Origin: Bartonella sp. WD12.1
GTDB taxonomy: Bacteria; Pseudomonadota; Alphaproteobacteria; Rhizobiales; Rhizobiaceae
DNA length: 64,000 nucleotides
Assembly (NCBI RefSeq): GCF_002022415.1
Contig: NZ_MUBG01000001.1
Coordinates: 806,001 to 870,000 of the forward strand
Direction of reading: 5' to 3'
In this document: positions 1 to 9,121 of the stretch, in pieces
Position numbering within the stretch: the first letter of the stretch is position 1
Layout of the letters: every line of letters starts with the position of its first letter
The notes under the pieces: model-generated
Database searches by the model: none
What the model was told of the DNA's origin: nothing
Seen by the model: only the letters and a program-made list of their open reading frames with translations
Program-made: the position numbers and the translations under genes

Positions 1-384
1 ATAAAAGTGTTTTGTGTTATCTTTTTTTGAAAAAATACCCTTAAAAACCTATTATATCTGATTAAATGATAATTGTTATATTAATATTTTTTCAACTCAT
101 AAAAACAAAACATTTTTAAAGAAAAATCAAGTCACACAAATATATACAAATCATAGCTTAAAAGTTAGTAATAGTAGTATTTCTATTTTAAATTAGCCAA
201 AATCATATCGTTATCATGATTAACAAAAATAAGACTTTTTAAGTTTTACATCAATATTTTTAAATAGAAAATTGATAAATATAATTATTTTACTTTACAA
301 ATGATAATAACCTAATGCTAATTATTAAAAATTTAAGCATGAAGGAAATGAATAACCAAAACTTACCCAACAAAAAAGCAGAAA
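1..384. other. AT-rich spacer at the window edge
   Basis: No open frame with coding character is visible on either strand. The DNA is very AT-rich and contains short stretches such as AATGATAAT (near 65 and 301) that resemble Fur-box fragments but do not form a full palindrome. It lies downstream of the minus-strand flavin reductase gene, so it may hold that gene's 3' end region and the promoter of a gene outside the window. Confidence 0.5.
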
Positions 385-918
385 TTATAAAGACAAAACA
401 TGATAGTCCCGATTAAAATACATTAAAGCGTCTTTTTCTTGATTACGGTTTATCGCAACAACTTCACCAATCAAAATATAATGAGTCGCATGTTGGTGCC
501 AACAAATCAAACGGCAATCAAATGAAGCCAAGGCACCTGATAAGCTAGGTGCACCAGTCTGTAAAACATTCCATTGAGCTGTATTAAAGCGTTCAGTTTG
601 TGTAAAACCACATCGCCCAGAAAAAACTTCTGACAAAGAACGATGTTTTCCTGCTAAGCTATTGACACAAAAATTTCCATTTTCCATAAACAGCTTATTT
701 TCAGGATTATGCCGCATTAAGCAAACAAGAAGCATTGGAGGATCATCTGATAAAGAACAACAAGCCGAAACTGTCACTCCACGCTTTCCTTTAGCACCAT
801 TTGTCGTTACAATATGTACTGCCCCTGCCAGACAACTCATAGTATCCCGATATTCTTGTGAAGAAACCGTAGCAACTTGTTGAAATTTAGGCATTAAATT
901 TTTTGTATGATTTTGCAT
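385..918 (-). CDS. flavin reductase-like domain protein (FMN-binding split barrel)
   Basis: 177 residues matching the small flavin:NAD(P)H oxidoreductase / FMN-binding split-barrel family (HpaC, RutF, NtaB type). Visible family features are the N-terminal segment with TMSCLAGAVHIVTT, the conserved TVSACCSLSDDPP stretch (about residues 49-61) that contacts flavin phosphate, FCVNSLAG (about 83-90), and the C-terminal YILIGEVV strand (about 146-153). Known members reduce free FMN or FAD for a partner monooxygenase, or act as haem or flavin oxidoreductases; no partner monooxygenase is adjacent here, so the substrate is unknown. The gene is transcribed divergently from rpe across a 155 bp spacer. 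The first ATG (918) is taken; a second Met at residue 9 could also serve, because neither has a strong Shine-Dalgarno sequence. Confidence 0.85.
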   Translation of the reverse strand: MQNHTKNLMPKFQQVATVSSQEYRDTMSCLAGAVHIVTTNGAKGKRGVTVSACCSLSDDPPMLLVCLMRHNPENKLFMENGNFCVNSLAGKHRSLSEVFSGRCGFTQTERFNTAQWNVLQTGAPSLSGALASFDCRLICWHQHATHYILIGEVVAINRNQEKDALMYFNRDYHVLSL

Positions 919-1073
919 ATTTTTTACTTAGATAGCTCTCAAAATTTTAATGGATATTTCAATAAATTGATTTATTACACATTCTTATTCTTTTATATCA
1001 TATATGAGCAACAAAAATGTATATTTTATCACACAATATTATACGCTAAAAAGGGCTCACTCAGGAGATCTTA

Positions 1074-1748
1074 ATGCCCCGTTCCCATTTCATTTCACCC
1101 TCACTTTTGGCTGCTGATTTTTCTAAGCTCGGTCAGGAAATATCAGATGTTGTTGACGCTGGTGCAGACTGGCTTCACCTTGATATTATGGATGGCCACT
1201 TTGTTCCTAATATCACCTTTGGCCCTGATATCGTCAAAGCACTACGCCCACTAACCAAAGCAATATTTGATGTTCACCTCATGATAGCACCTGTAGATCC
1301 TTATCTTGAAGCCTTTGCGCAAGCTGGCTCAGATATTATAACCATTCATGCAGAAGCAGGTCCTCATATTCATCGTTCACTGCAGACAATCAAAGCGATG
1401 GGAAAAAAAGCTGGAGTTTCAATTAACCCAAGCACGCCAGAATACGTGTTGGAGTATTTGCTTGATCAATTAGATCTCATTCTTATTATGACTGTCAATC
1501 CAGGTTTTGGTGGACAAAGCTTCATCCCAGAAATGAAAAATAAAATCGAACGAGTAAAAAGTATGATTGCCAATCGACCTATTGATCTTGAAGTTGATGG
1601 TGGCATTACAGTTGATACAATTGGAATAGCTGCAAAAGCTGGTGCAAATGTATTTGTTGCAGGATCTGCAATTTATAAAAATGGTAACAAAAATCTTTAT
1701 AAAACACGTATTCACGCACTGCGCCAAGCAGCAAAACTCTCACAATAA
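1074..1748 (+). CDS. rpe: ribulose-phosphate 3-epimerase
   Basis: 224 residues, the usual length. The enzyme interconverts ribulose 5-phosphate and xylulose 5-phosphate in the cytosolic pentose phosphate pathway. The TIM-barrel signatures are clear: ISPSLLAADF at the start with the substrate Ser9, the metal-binding LHLDIMDGHFVPN (His35, Asp37), FDVHLMI (His68), VNPGFGGQ (142-149), and LEVDGGI with catalytic Asp175. A good Shine-Dalgarno (AGGAG) precedes the ATG. purB starts 9 bp after the stop, so the two are probably co-transcribed, with the promoter in the spacer shared with the divergent flavin reductase gene. Confidence 0.97.
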   Translation: MPRSHFISPSLLAADFSKLGQEISDVVDAGADWLHLDIMDGHFVPNITFGPDIVKALRPLTKAIFDVHLMIAPVDPYLEAFAQAGSDIITIHAEAGPHIHRSLQTIKAMGKKAGVSINPSTPEYVLEYLLDQLDLILIMTVNPGFGGQSFIPEMKNKIERVKSMIANRPIDLEVDGGITVDTIGIAAKAGANVFVAGSAIYKNGNKNLYKTRIHALRQAAKLSQ

Positions 1749-1757
1749 GGAAAAATT

Positions 1758-3059
1758 ATGATCGAGCGTTATTCTCGCCCTGAAATGGTAGCAATTTGGT
1801 CACCAGAAACTAAATATCGTATTTGGTTTGAAATTGAAGCACACGCTTGTGATGCATTAGCTCAGCTTGGTGTTATTCCAGAAAAATCAGCTAAAATCAT
1901 TTGGGAAAAAGGTGCTGCTGCTGAATTTGATATTAATCGTATTAATGAAATTGAAGCGACTACAAAGCATGATGTTATAGCATTTTTAACCCACTTAGCT
2001 GAATTTATTGGGCCAGAATCTCGTTTTATTCATCAAGGCATGACATCATCAGATGTGTTGGATACAGCATTCAATGTTCAATTAATGCGCGCTAGCGATA
2101 TTTTGTTGAGAGATATAAATCAACTTCTTGAAGTATTAAAAAAACGTGCCTTTGAACATAAAGAGACGATTACTATTGGACGTAGTCATGGCATTCACGC
2201 CGAGCCCACAACATTTGGAGCTAAACTTGCCCTTGCATATGCTGAATTTCTCCGTTGTCGCAAACGCCTGCTTGCTGCACGGAAAGAAATTGCCACTTGT
2301 GCTATTTCAGGAGCTGTTGGCACTTTTGCTAATATTGACCCACGCGTTGAAGAACATGTAGCACAAGCATTAGGTATGCGTGTCGAACCTGTTTCCACCC
2401 AAATAATACCACGTGACCGTCATGCTATGTTCTTTGCAACACTTGGAGTTATTGCTTCATCTATTGAAAGATTAGCCATAGAAATACGCCATCTGCATAG
2501 AACGGAAGTTCTTGAAGTGGAGGAATATTTCTCACCTGGGCAAAAAGGTTCATCTGCTATGCCTCATAAACGCAATCCGGTTTTAACAGAAAATTTAACT
2601 GGATTGGCACGTATGGTGCGCGCATTTGCGGTACCTGCTATGGAAAATGTTGCGCTTTGGCATGAACGTGATATTTCACATTCATCTGTTGAACGTTATA
2701 TTGGCCCTGATGCTACCATTACGCTTGATTTTGCTCTTTCTCGATTAACATCTGTGATTGAAAATTTAATTGTTTATCCAGAAAATATGCAAAAAAATCT
2801 CAATAAATTCCGTGGTCTTATTCATTCACAACGTGTGCTTCTAGCGCTCACACAAGCTGGTATAAGTCGTGAAAATGCTTATCACATTGTTCAACGAAAT
2901 GCGATGAAAGTTTGGGAACAAGGAAAAGATTTTTTAGAAGAATTGTTAAAAGATGAAGATGTCACAAAAGCTTTAAATGAAGCAGATCTTCGCGAAAAAT
3001 TTGACCTTGCTTACCATACTAAGCATGTTGATACAATTTTTAGACGTGTGTTTGGATAA
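1758..3059 (+). CDS. purB: adenylosuccinate lyase
   Basis: 433 residues of the fumarase/aspartase superfamily. PurB cleaves SAICAR to AICAR plus fumarate and adenylosuccinate to AMP plus fumarate, so it acts twice in purine synthesis. Supporting motifs are TSSDVLDTA (about 95-103), GRSHGIHAEPTTFG (about 140-155, catalytic His) and the superfamily signature GSSAMPHKRNP (264-274), which carries the flexible serine loop. The protein begins with the typical MIERYSRPEM. It follows rpe by 9 bp, with a GGAAAA-type ribosome site in the gap. The adjacent gene cluster to the right (purC-S-Q-L) supplies its substrates. Confidence 0.97.
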   Translation: MIERYSRPEMVAIWSPETKYRIWFEIEAHACDALAQLGVIPEKSAKIIWEKGAAAEFDINRINEIEATTKHDVIAFLTHLAEFIGPESRFIHQGMTSSDVLDTAFNVQLMRASDILLRDINQLLEVLKKRAFEHKETITIGRSHGIHAEPTTFGAKLALAYAEFLRCRKRLLAARKEIATCAISGAVGTFANIDPRVEEHVAQALGMRVEPVSTQIIPRDRHAMFFATLGVIASSIERLAIEIRHLHRTEVLEVEEYFSPGQKGSSAMPHKRNPVLTENLTGLARMVRAFAVPAMENVALWHERDISHSSVERYIGPDATITLDFALSRLTSVIENLIVYPENMQKNLNKFRGLIHSQRVLLALTQAGISRENAYHIVQRNAMKVWEQGKDFLEELLKDEDVTKALNEADLREKFDLAYHTKHVDTIFRRVFG

Positions 3060-3135
3060 TAGTAACAACTGTAAAAAAATAAAAGATCTTTTGTTTTTGC
3101 TAGTTCAAAATACGTTTTCATAAAGAAAGACATTC

Positions 3136-3684
3136 ATGAAAGCAAATCAACTCGATATTCTTATTGTCCCCGGCTATAAAGGATCTGGTCCGGATCATTG
3201 GCAAACACGTTGGGAACAAAAATTATCTACTGCCCGCCGTGTTCAACAAACTCATTGGTCAAAACCTGTATGTGAAGAATGGATTAATGAAGTAAAAAAT
3301 GCCATCGCACAAGCTAATAAACCTGTTGCTATTATTGCTCACTCATTGGGAGTGCCAACGGTTATTCACGCAATTGCGCAAAATGCAGAAAAAGTTTGTG
3401 GTGCTTTCTTTGTTGCTCCACCAGATGTAGAAAATGAAAAAATACGCCCCAAACATTTAATGACATTTGGTCCATATCATCGCAAAAAACTCCCCTTCCC
3501 TTCAGTGGTTATAGCAAGTCGCAATGACAAATTTTGCCAATTTTCAGTAGCAGAAAGTCTTGCAAAAGACTGGAATGCGCTTTTTGTTGATGCTGGACAA
3601 TCCGGACATATTAATGTGGAATCTGGTCATGGTCCCTGGCCTGAAGGACTTATAATTTTCTCCCATTTTCTCGCAAAGCTTTAA
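3136..3684 (+). CDS. RBBP9/YdeN-type alpha/beta hydrolase
   Basis: 182 residues of the small serine-hydrolase family that includes human RBBP9 and bacterial YdeN. The frame opens with ILIVPGYKGSGPDHWQTRWE, the typical first strand and oxyanion loop. The nucleophile elbow AHSLG (about 68-72) supplies the serine, the aspartate is likely in SRNDKF (about 129-134), and the histidine is GHINVESG (about 157-164). The physiological substrate is unknown for this family. It lies 76 bp after purB on the same strand and may be read through from that operon. The spacing and a possible hairpin after its stop suggest it is the last gene of the rpe-purB unit. Confidence 0.85.
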   Translation: MKANQLDILIVPGYKGSGPDHWQTRWEQKLSTARRVQQTHWSKPVCEEWINEVKNAIAQANKPVAIIAHSLGVPTVIHAIAQNAEKVCGAFFVAPPDVENEKIRPKHLMTFGPYHRKKLPFPSVVIASRNDKFCQFSVAESLAKDWNALFVDAGQSGHINVESGHGPWPEGLIIFSHFLAKL

Positions 3685-3995
3685 AGGTAATATGAATTAT
3701 TCTCAGAATAATACATTTTATATTACTTTACCCAATATTATTTAACACATACCCTATAAGAAGCTTAAATATTTTTGTCTGCACTGGTTTCATGCTAAAA
3801 AACATAAAACAAATTATTCACTTTGCCTGATTGCATTAATGTCTTTGCCAGACTATAAAAAGTTTAAATCTCGTTTAATATGCTTTAAATAATAAAAATT
3901 GTAGTAAATATTATAGCAATTCATTGAGAATTGTTATTAATTAAGATAATGTTTTTTCATTAACAACATTAAGATTTTTCAACGAATAGAGAGTT
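3685..3995. other. spacer with hairpin, upstream region of purC
   Basis: 311 bp with no gene. It begins with the nested inverted repeat at 3687-3726 and otherwise holds AT-rich DNA that must include the purC promoter. I see no known purine riboswitch aptamer, which would be unexpected in Alphaproteobacteria anyway. Confidence 0.4.
3687..3726 (+). terminator. nested inverted repeat after the hydrolase gene, possible terminator
   Basis: An outer pair GTAATAT (3687-3693) / ATATTAC (3720-3726) encloses an inner pair ATTATTCT (3696-3703) / AGAATAAT (3705-3712). The structure starts 3 bp after the stop of the hydrolase gene. The stems are almost entirely A-U and the following T tract is weak (CTTTA), so factor-independent termination is uncertain. 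Confidence 0.3.
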
Positions 3996-4763
3996 ATGAT
4001 GAACCGTCGTCACCGCATTTATGAAGGTAAGGCCAAAATCCTATATGAAGGGCCTGAACCGGGTACTTATATTCAGTTTTTTAAAGATGACGCAACTGCA
4101 TTTAATGCAAAAAAACATGAAATCATTGATGGTAAAGGAGTCTTAAATAACCGTATTTCAGAGTATATTTTTACTCAACTTGGTCGTTTAGGCATCCCAA
4201 CACATTTTATCAAACGGATTAATATGCGTGAACAGCTTATCAAAGCAGTCGAGATTATTCCGCTGGAAGTTGTTGTACGTAACGTTGCTGCAGGTTCCCT
4301 TTCTAAGCGCTTAGGATTAGAAGAAGGAGCAGTTCTTCCACAATCTATTATCGAGTTTTACTACAAAAATGATTCTCTTGATGATCCAATGGTAACGGAA
4401 GAACATATTACTGCTTTTGGGTGGTCTGCTCCACAAGAAATAGAAGAAATTATGCAACTTTCAATTCGCATTAACGATTTTCTCTCTGGGCTTTTTGCAG
4501 GTGTTGGCATTCAATTGATTGATTTTAAAATAGAATTTGGTCGTTTATGGGAAGGTGAAACGATGCGCATCGTCCTTGCTGATGAAATTTCACCTGATTC
4601 TGCTCGTTTATGGGATATGCAAACACGAGAAAAAATGGATAAAGATCGTTTTCGTCGTGATATGGGTGGGCTTATTAATGCTTATCAAGATGTTGCAAAG
4701 CGTCTTGGTATCATGAATGAAAATGACCCTCAACGACCAAGCGGCCCAGTTTTAGTCAAATAA
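3996..4763 (+). CDS. purC: phosphoribosylaminoimidazole-succinocarboxamide synthase
   Basis: 255 residues, the normal bacterial length. PurC joins aspartate to CAIR using ATP to make SAICAR. The frame shows [11 protein letters not shown] at the N terminus, [13 protein letters not shown] (about 28-40), the signature [15 protein letters not shown] (about 91-105) and LIDFKIEFG with [14 protein letters not shown] (about 175-210). Two ATGs in a row open the gene (3996 and 3999); an AGAGAG ribosome site lies just upstream. It heads the order purC-purS-purQ-purL-bolA-grxD that is characteristic of rhizobia and Bartonella. Confidence 0.97.
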   Translation: MMNRRHRIYEGKAKILYEGPEPGTYIQFFKDDATAFNAKKHEIIDGKGVLNNRISEYIFTQLGRLGIPTHFIKRINMREQLIKAVEIIPLEVVVRNVAAGSLSKRLGLEEGAVLPQSIIEFYYKNDSLDDPMVTEEHITAFGWSAPQEIEEIMQLSIRINDFLSGLFAGVGIQLIDFKIEFGRLWEGETMRIVLADEISPDSARLWDMQTREKMDKDRFRRDMGGLINAYQDVAKRLGIMNENDPQRPSGPVLVK

Positions 4764-4843
4764 GAAACAAAGTGATGCAATATAGCCTTGCTTTATAAAA
4801 AAGCCATTCTTCTTAAAAATGCTTTAAATAACAGGAAATAAAA

Positions 4844-5083
4844 ATGAAAGCGCGCGTTATAGTTACCTTAAAAAGCAGCGTTCTTGACCCTCAAGGAGAA
4901 GCGATCACTAGTGCTTTAAATAGTTTAGCTTTTACTGGTATTCAATCTATTCGCCAAGGAAAAGTATTTGATATCATTCTCGATAACATACCCGCTGAAA
5001 CAGCAAAACAAAAACTTGAACAAATGTGTGAGCAATTGCTTGTAAATACTGTCATTGAAAACTACACTATAGAACTTCTTTAA
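4844..5083 (+). CDS. purS: phosphoribosylformylglycinamidine synthase subunit PurS
   Basis: 79 residues, the usual size. PurS is the small subunit that bridges PurL (synthetase) and PurQ (glutaminase) in the three-part FGAR amidotransferase. Features seen are the opening MKARVIVTLKSSVLDPQGEA strand, FTGIQSIRQGKVFDI in the middle (about 30-44) and a C-terminal amphipathic segment ending VIENYTIELL. An AGGAAA ribosome site precedes the ATG. It is followed 12 bp later by purQ. Confidence 0.96.
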   Translation: MKARVIVTLKSSVLDPQGEAITSALNSLAFTGIQSIRQGKVFDIILDNIPAETAKQKLEQMCEQLLVNTVIENYTIELL

Positions 5084-5095
5084 GCGGATCACTCG

Positions 5096-5763
5096 ATGAA
5101 AACTGCTATTATTCAATTACCCGGATTAAATCGCGATCAAGATATGATTGCGGCATTATATCACATAACAGGCATTCAACCACTTAAGATTTGGCAAACG
5201 GAAACAACAATTCCTCAGGTTGATATGATTGTTATCCCTGGGGGTTTTCCTACGGTGACTATCTAAGATGTGGTGCTATTGGTGCGCGGATGCCAGTTAT
5301 GCAAACTGTGCGTGAAAAAGCACAAAAAGGCGTCATGATTATGGGGGTATGCAATGGTTTTCAAATTCTGCTAGAATCCGGATTGCTACCAGGCGCTTTA
5401 ATGCGCAATGCTTCATTGAAATTTGTTTGTCGTGAAATAAAACTTGAAGTCGCTAACACCGATACAAAATTTTCTCGATGCTATTCTAAAGGACAAATTA
5501 TTCGCTGCCCTGTTGCCCATCACGATGGAAATTACTTCGTTGACAATGATACACTGAAACAAATGGAAGACAATAAGCAAATTGTTTTCCGTTATGCAGA
5601 AAATACAAATCCTAATGGCTCAATTAGTGATATTGCTGGTATTATCAATAAAACTGGCAATGTTCTTGGTATAATGCCTCATCCTGAAAACTTCATTGAA
5701 GATGCGCATGGTGGCGATGATGGCCGTTTATTGTTTCAAAGTGTTTTAGAATCGAAAAATTAA
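5096..5763 (+). pseudogene. purQ: FGAM synthase glutaminase subunit PurQ, interrupted by a -1 frameshift
   Basis: The ATG at 5096 begins a PurQ frame ([16 protein letters not shown]...) that stops at 5264-5266 after 56 codons. The rest continues in the -1 frame from about 5248 to the stop at 5761-5763. One base is missing in the T run at 5245-5248: adding one T restores [19 protein letters not shown] and a 222-residue protein, the family's normal length. In the restored numbering the nucleophile is Cys86 (MGVCNGFQ) and the His196/Glu198 pair lies in MPHPENF. PurQ releases ammonia from glutamine for PurL. Possibilities are a true null allele, a base-calling error, or a ribosomal -1 frameshift: the zero-frame heptamer at 5242-5248 is G GGT TTT. 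The downstream half has an internal ATG (5290) but would lack the N-terminal strand and oxyanion loop. Confidence 0.9.
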
Positions 5764-6109
5764 TGTATGAAGTGAACCTTACCAAGCAAATTTCTACACT
5801 TACAATAATGCAATATATTATTCTAAATATACATCAGGTGTGGTTTGAAAGCTTAAAGTTTCATTATAAATTTGGTTCTTCTTTTAAATTTTATGCTTAT
5901 TATTCAAACTCAAATCACTTTCATATTTTAATCGTGCTTTATAATTTTTTAAAAAATTTGACCACTGAGTTTAAAGCACAACTAATTAAAGCCTTAACTT
6001 ATAGTCCTTTAATAGCTTCATTATCAAATAATGAAATTACCAATACACCAAACAACTGGATTAAAAGTGATAATACATATTAAATCTGATCAATATAACG
6101 GAAATACTA
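5764..6109. other. spacer between purQ and purL with an unsupported 106-codon frame
   Basis: An open frame from 5763 to 6083 (plus strand) overlaps the purQ stop as TAATG and would encode 106 residues rich in Ile, Asn, Tyr, Leu and Phe. I recognise no family, and the composition is what random AT-rich DNA gives, so I do not call it a gene. The remainder is AT-rich, ending with a weak ribosome site before purL. Confidence 0.4.
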
Positions 6110-8320
6110 ATGAACTTTCGCAATAACATTGCCATTACACCAGAATTAATCGCACAACATGGCTTAAAACCCGATGAATACCAACGTATTTTAGAGTTAA
6201 TCGGGAGAGAACCAACACTAACTGAGCTTGGAATTTTTTCTGCAATGTGGAACGAGCATTGTTCATATAAATCTTCTAAAAAATGGCTCAAAACTTTACC
6301 GACAAAAGGAAAGTGTGTCATTCAAGGTCCTGGAGAAAATGCTGGCGTTGTTGATATAGGTAACAATCAATGCGTGGTTTTCAAAATGGAAAGTCATAAC
6401 CATCCCTCTTATATTGAACCTTATCAAGGCGCAGCAACAGGTGTTGGTGGCATTTTACGTGATGTTTTTACAATGGGTGCTCGCCCTGTCGCAAGTATGA
6501 ATGCATTACGATTTGGATCTCCTGATCATCCCCGAACGCGTTATCTGGTTTCAGGTGTTGTTTCTGGAATTGGTGGTTATGGCAATGCTTTTGGTGTCCC
6601 TACTGTTGGTGGAGAAGTCAATTTTGACAAGCGTTATAATGGCAATATTCTTGTTAACGCTTTCGCGGCTGGTATAGCAAAAACAGATTCTATTTTTTAT
6701 TCCAAAGCGCAAGGTGTAGGACTTCCTATTGTTTACCTTGGTGCCAAAACAGGACGTGACGGTGTTGGTGGAGCTACAATGGCTTCTGCTGAATTTGACG
6801 ATACAATCAATGAAAAACGCCCGACTGTTCAAGTGGGTGATCCTTTCACTGAAAAATGCCTACTTGAAGCTTGTTTAGAATTGATGGCATTAGGAGCCGT
6901 CATTGGTATTCAAGATATGGGTGCAGCAGGGTTAACATGCTCTGCAGTTGAAATGGGTGCAAAAGGAGATTTAGGAATAGAGCTAAATCTTGACAACGTA
7001 CCTGTTCGTGAAGAAAATATGACAGCCTATGAAATGATGCTTTCTGAAAGTCAAGAACGTATGCTTATGGTTCTTAAGCCAGAACTCGAAAAGCAAGCAT
7101 CTGAAATTTTTAATAAATGGGGACTTCATTTTGCTATCATTGGAAAAACAACGGATGATTTACGTTTCCGCGTATTACACCAAGGGCAAGAAGTGGCTAA
7201 TCTACCAATAAAAGAACTTGGAGATGAAGCTCCAGCTTATGATCGCCCTTGGATAGAGCCCCCTAAAAAGCCAATTCTTAAAGTAGAAGAAGTTAAAAAA
7301 GTTGAAAACCTCGGTGATGCACTGCTTACCTTATTAAATTCTGCCAATCAAAGCTCACGGCGATGGGTTTATGAACAGTATGATACAATTATTCAGAGTA
7401 ACAGCCTCACTCGCCCAGGGGGTGACGCAGGTGTTATCCGCATAGACAATAGTGACAAACGTGCCCTTGCTTTTTCCTCTGATGTAACACCTCGCTATTG
7501 TGAAGCTAACCCTTATGAAGGAGGAAAACAAGCCGTTGCAGAATGTTGGCGTAATATTAGTGCCACAGGTGCAACACCACTAGCTGCTACTGATAATCTC
7601 AATTTTGGCAATCCTGAAAAACCTGAAGTTATGGGGCAGCTCGTCTTTGCCATTAAAGGTATAGGTGAAGCTTGTAGAGTACTCGATTTTCCAATCGTTT
7701 CAGGAAACGTTTCCCTTTATAACGAAACTAATGGAGAAGAAATTCTTCCTACACCTACAATCGCGGGGGTTGGTATTCTTAATGATTGGTCAAAAATGGC
7801 TACAATAAATAATATGCAAAACGGAGATATTATAGCCTTAATTGGGCCTTGTGGCTCGCATTTGGGACAATCAATCTACGCACGTGATATTTTAAATATT
7901 GAGGCTGGCGCACCGCCTTATGTGGATTTACAGCTTGAAAAAAAGAATGGTCAATTTGTTCGCGATGTTATTAATTGTGGTTTTATTCATGCTGCTCATG
8001 ACATTTCCGATGGAGGATTGGCTATTGCTCTTGCAGAAATGGTAATTAAAGCAAACAAAGGAATTAAAGCAAAATTAAGCAACAAATTACCACATCATGC
8101 TGAACTTTTTGGTGAAGATCAAGGGCGTTACTTGTTGGCAGTTAATCCCAATAAATTTAATGACCTTAAAACACTTGCTCAAACAAGTGAAGTTTCTTTA
8201 ATGGAACTTGGTATAGTTGAAGGCAATGCACTTGATATAAAAGATGTATTAACACTTCCAGTATCTGAACTGACACAAGCTTATGAAAGCTGGTTTCCAG
8301 AGTTTATGGGTGATAAATAA
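6110..8320 (+). CDS. purL: phosphoribosylformylglycinamidine synthase subunit PurL (small type)
   Basis: 736 residues, typical of the short PurL that works with separate PurS and PurQ. It converts FGAR to FGAM using ATP and ammonia. Motifs include [11 protein letters not shown] with His50, [23 protein letters not shown] (about 93-115, metal and ATP binding), [15 protein letters not shown] (about 268-282) and, in the second half, [15 protein letters not shown] (about 630-645). The frame is intact, unlike that of its partner purQ. If purQ is really inactive, PurL could work only with free ammonia. It is followed by bolA 55 bp downstream. Confidence 0.97.
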   Translation: MNFRNNIAITPELIAQHGLKPDEYQRILELIGREPTLTELGIFSAMWNEHCSYKSSKKWLKTLPTKGKCVIQGPGENAGVVDIGNNQCVVFKMESHNHPSYIEPYQGAATGVGGILRDVFTMGARPVASMNALRFGSPDHPRTRYLVSGVVSGIGGYGNAFGVPTVGGEVNFDKRYNGNILVNAFAAGIAKTDSIFYSKAQGVGLPIVYLGAKTGRDGVGGATMASAEFDDTINEKRPTVQVGDPFTEKCLLEACLELMALGAVIGIQDMGAAGLTCSAVEMGAKGDLGIELNLDNVPVREENMTAYEMMLSESQERMLMVLKPELEKQASEIFNKWGLHFAIIGKTTDDLRFRVLHQGQEVANLPIKELGDEAPAYDRPWIEPPKKPILKVEEVKKVENLGDALLTLLNSANQSSRRWVYEQYDTIIQSNSLTRPGGDAGVIRIDNSDKRALAFSSDVTPRYCEANPYEGGKQAVAECWRNISATGATPLAATDNLNFGNPEKPEVMGQLVFAIKGIGEACRVLDFPIVSGNVSLYNETNGEEILPTPTIAGVGILNDWSKMATINNMQNGDIIALIGPCGSHLGQSIYARDILNIEAGAPPYVDLQLEKKNGQFVRDVINCGFIHAAHDISDGGLAIALAEMVIKANKGIKAKLSNKLPHHAELFGEDQGRYLLAVNPNKFNDLKTLAQTSEVSLMELGIVEGNALDIKDVLTLPVSELTQAYESWFPEFMGDK

Positions 8321-8375
8321 TGATTTATTTCCATTGGCTATATAAAAATAATAAATAAATAGAGGAGAATAACTC

Positions 8376-8612
8376 ATGGCAATGAATGCTCATACAATTG
8401 AAACTCTTATTCGTGAAGGCATCCCCGATGCAAAAGTAACAATCCATGATCTTGCAGGAGATGGCGAACATTACGCTGCAGAAGTTATTTCAGAAAGTTT
8501 TCGGGGTAAAAGCCGTGTTCAACAGCACAAAATGGTTTATGATGCTCTTAAAGGCAATATGGGAAGCGCGCTTCATGCTTTAGCACTTCAAACAAGTGTA
8601 CCTAATAAATAA
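8376..8612 (+). CDS. BolA family protein
   Basis: 78 residues with the BolA fold: an N-terminal helix IETLIREGIPDAKVTI, then GDGEHYAAEVISESFRGKS (about 28-46) and the conserved RVQQHKMVYDALKGNMG (about 47-63). Proteins of this size bind CGFS glutaredoxins and help deliver [2Fe-2S] clusters; the adjacent grxD is the expected partner. A strong GAGGAG ribosome site lies upstream. The gene is 55 bp after purL, so it is probably part of the purine transcript, an arrangement conserved in rhizobia. Confidence 0.92.
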   Translation: MAMNAHTIETLIREGIPDAKVTIHDLAGDGEHYAAEVISESFRGKSRVQQHKMVYDALKGNMGSALHALALQTSVPNK

Positions 8613-8712
8613 TCTAAAAATTTCTTCTTGCATTCATTTTGTTAATACGATTTAAAATAAAACCAATACAACTGTAATTTTCCTAAAATAATAGCCAATA
8701 TAAGGAATAAAA

Positions 8713-9045
8713 ATGACTACTGCTTATGATTTTATTGATAATGAAATTAAAACAAACGATGTCGTTTTATTCATGAAAGGAACACCTAATGCTCCGCAAT
8801 GCGGATTTTCTGGGCAGGTTGTTCAAATCCTTGACTATTTAGGATTAAACTATAAAGGAATTAACGTTTTAACTTCTGATGAATTGCGTCAGGGGATAAA
8901 AGATTATTCAAATTGGCCAACAATTCCACAACTCTATATCAAAGGTGAATTCATTGGCGGTTGCGATATTATTAAAGAAATATTTCAAAGTGATGAGTTA
9001 CAAAAATTACTCAAAGAAAAAGACATTACCTATAATATATCATAA
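8713..9045 (+). CDS. grxD: monothiol glutaredoxin, Grx4 (CGFS) type
   Basis: 110 residues. The active-site motif CGFS is at 30-33, preceded by [13 protein letters not shown]. The glutathione-binding residues of the family lie in [19 protein letters not shown] (about 68-86). Monothiol CGFS glutaredoxins bridge a [2Fe-2S] cluster with glutathione and pass it to apo-proteins or to a BolA partner; the BolA gene is immediately upstream (100 bp). An AAGGAA ribosome site precedes the ATG. Confidence 0.96.
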   Translation: MTTAYDFIDNEIKTNDVVLFMKGTPNAPQCGFSGQVVQILDYLGLNYKGINVLTSDELRQGIKDYSNWPTIPQLYIKGEFIGGCDIIKEIFQSDELQKLLKEKDITYNIS

Positions 9046-9121
9046 AAATTAACTTTAATTTTATTCAGCCTCTTAAGTGAACTGCTATTCAGCCAGAGTT
9101 TTTTTATTTTAAAGGGTGTAT

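Noticed and set aside
60-320. Fur-box-like AATGATAAT stretches at the left edge
   Set aside because: Only half-palindromes, in DNA rich enough in A and T to produce them by chance.
5763-6083. 106-codon frame between purQ and purL
   Set aside because: It has a TAATG overlap with the purQ stop, but an AT-driven composition and no recognisable family; kept only as a spacer note.
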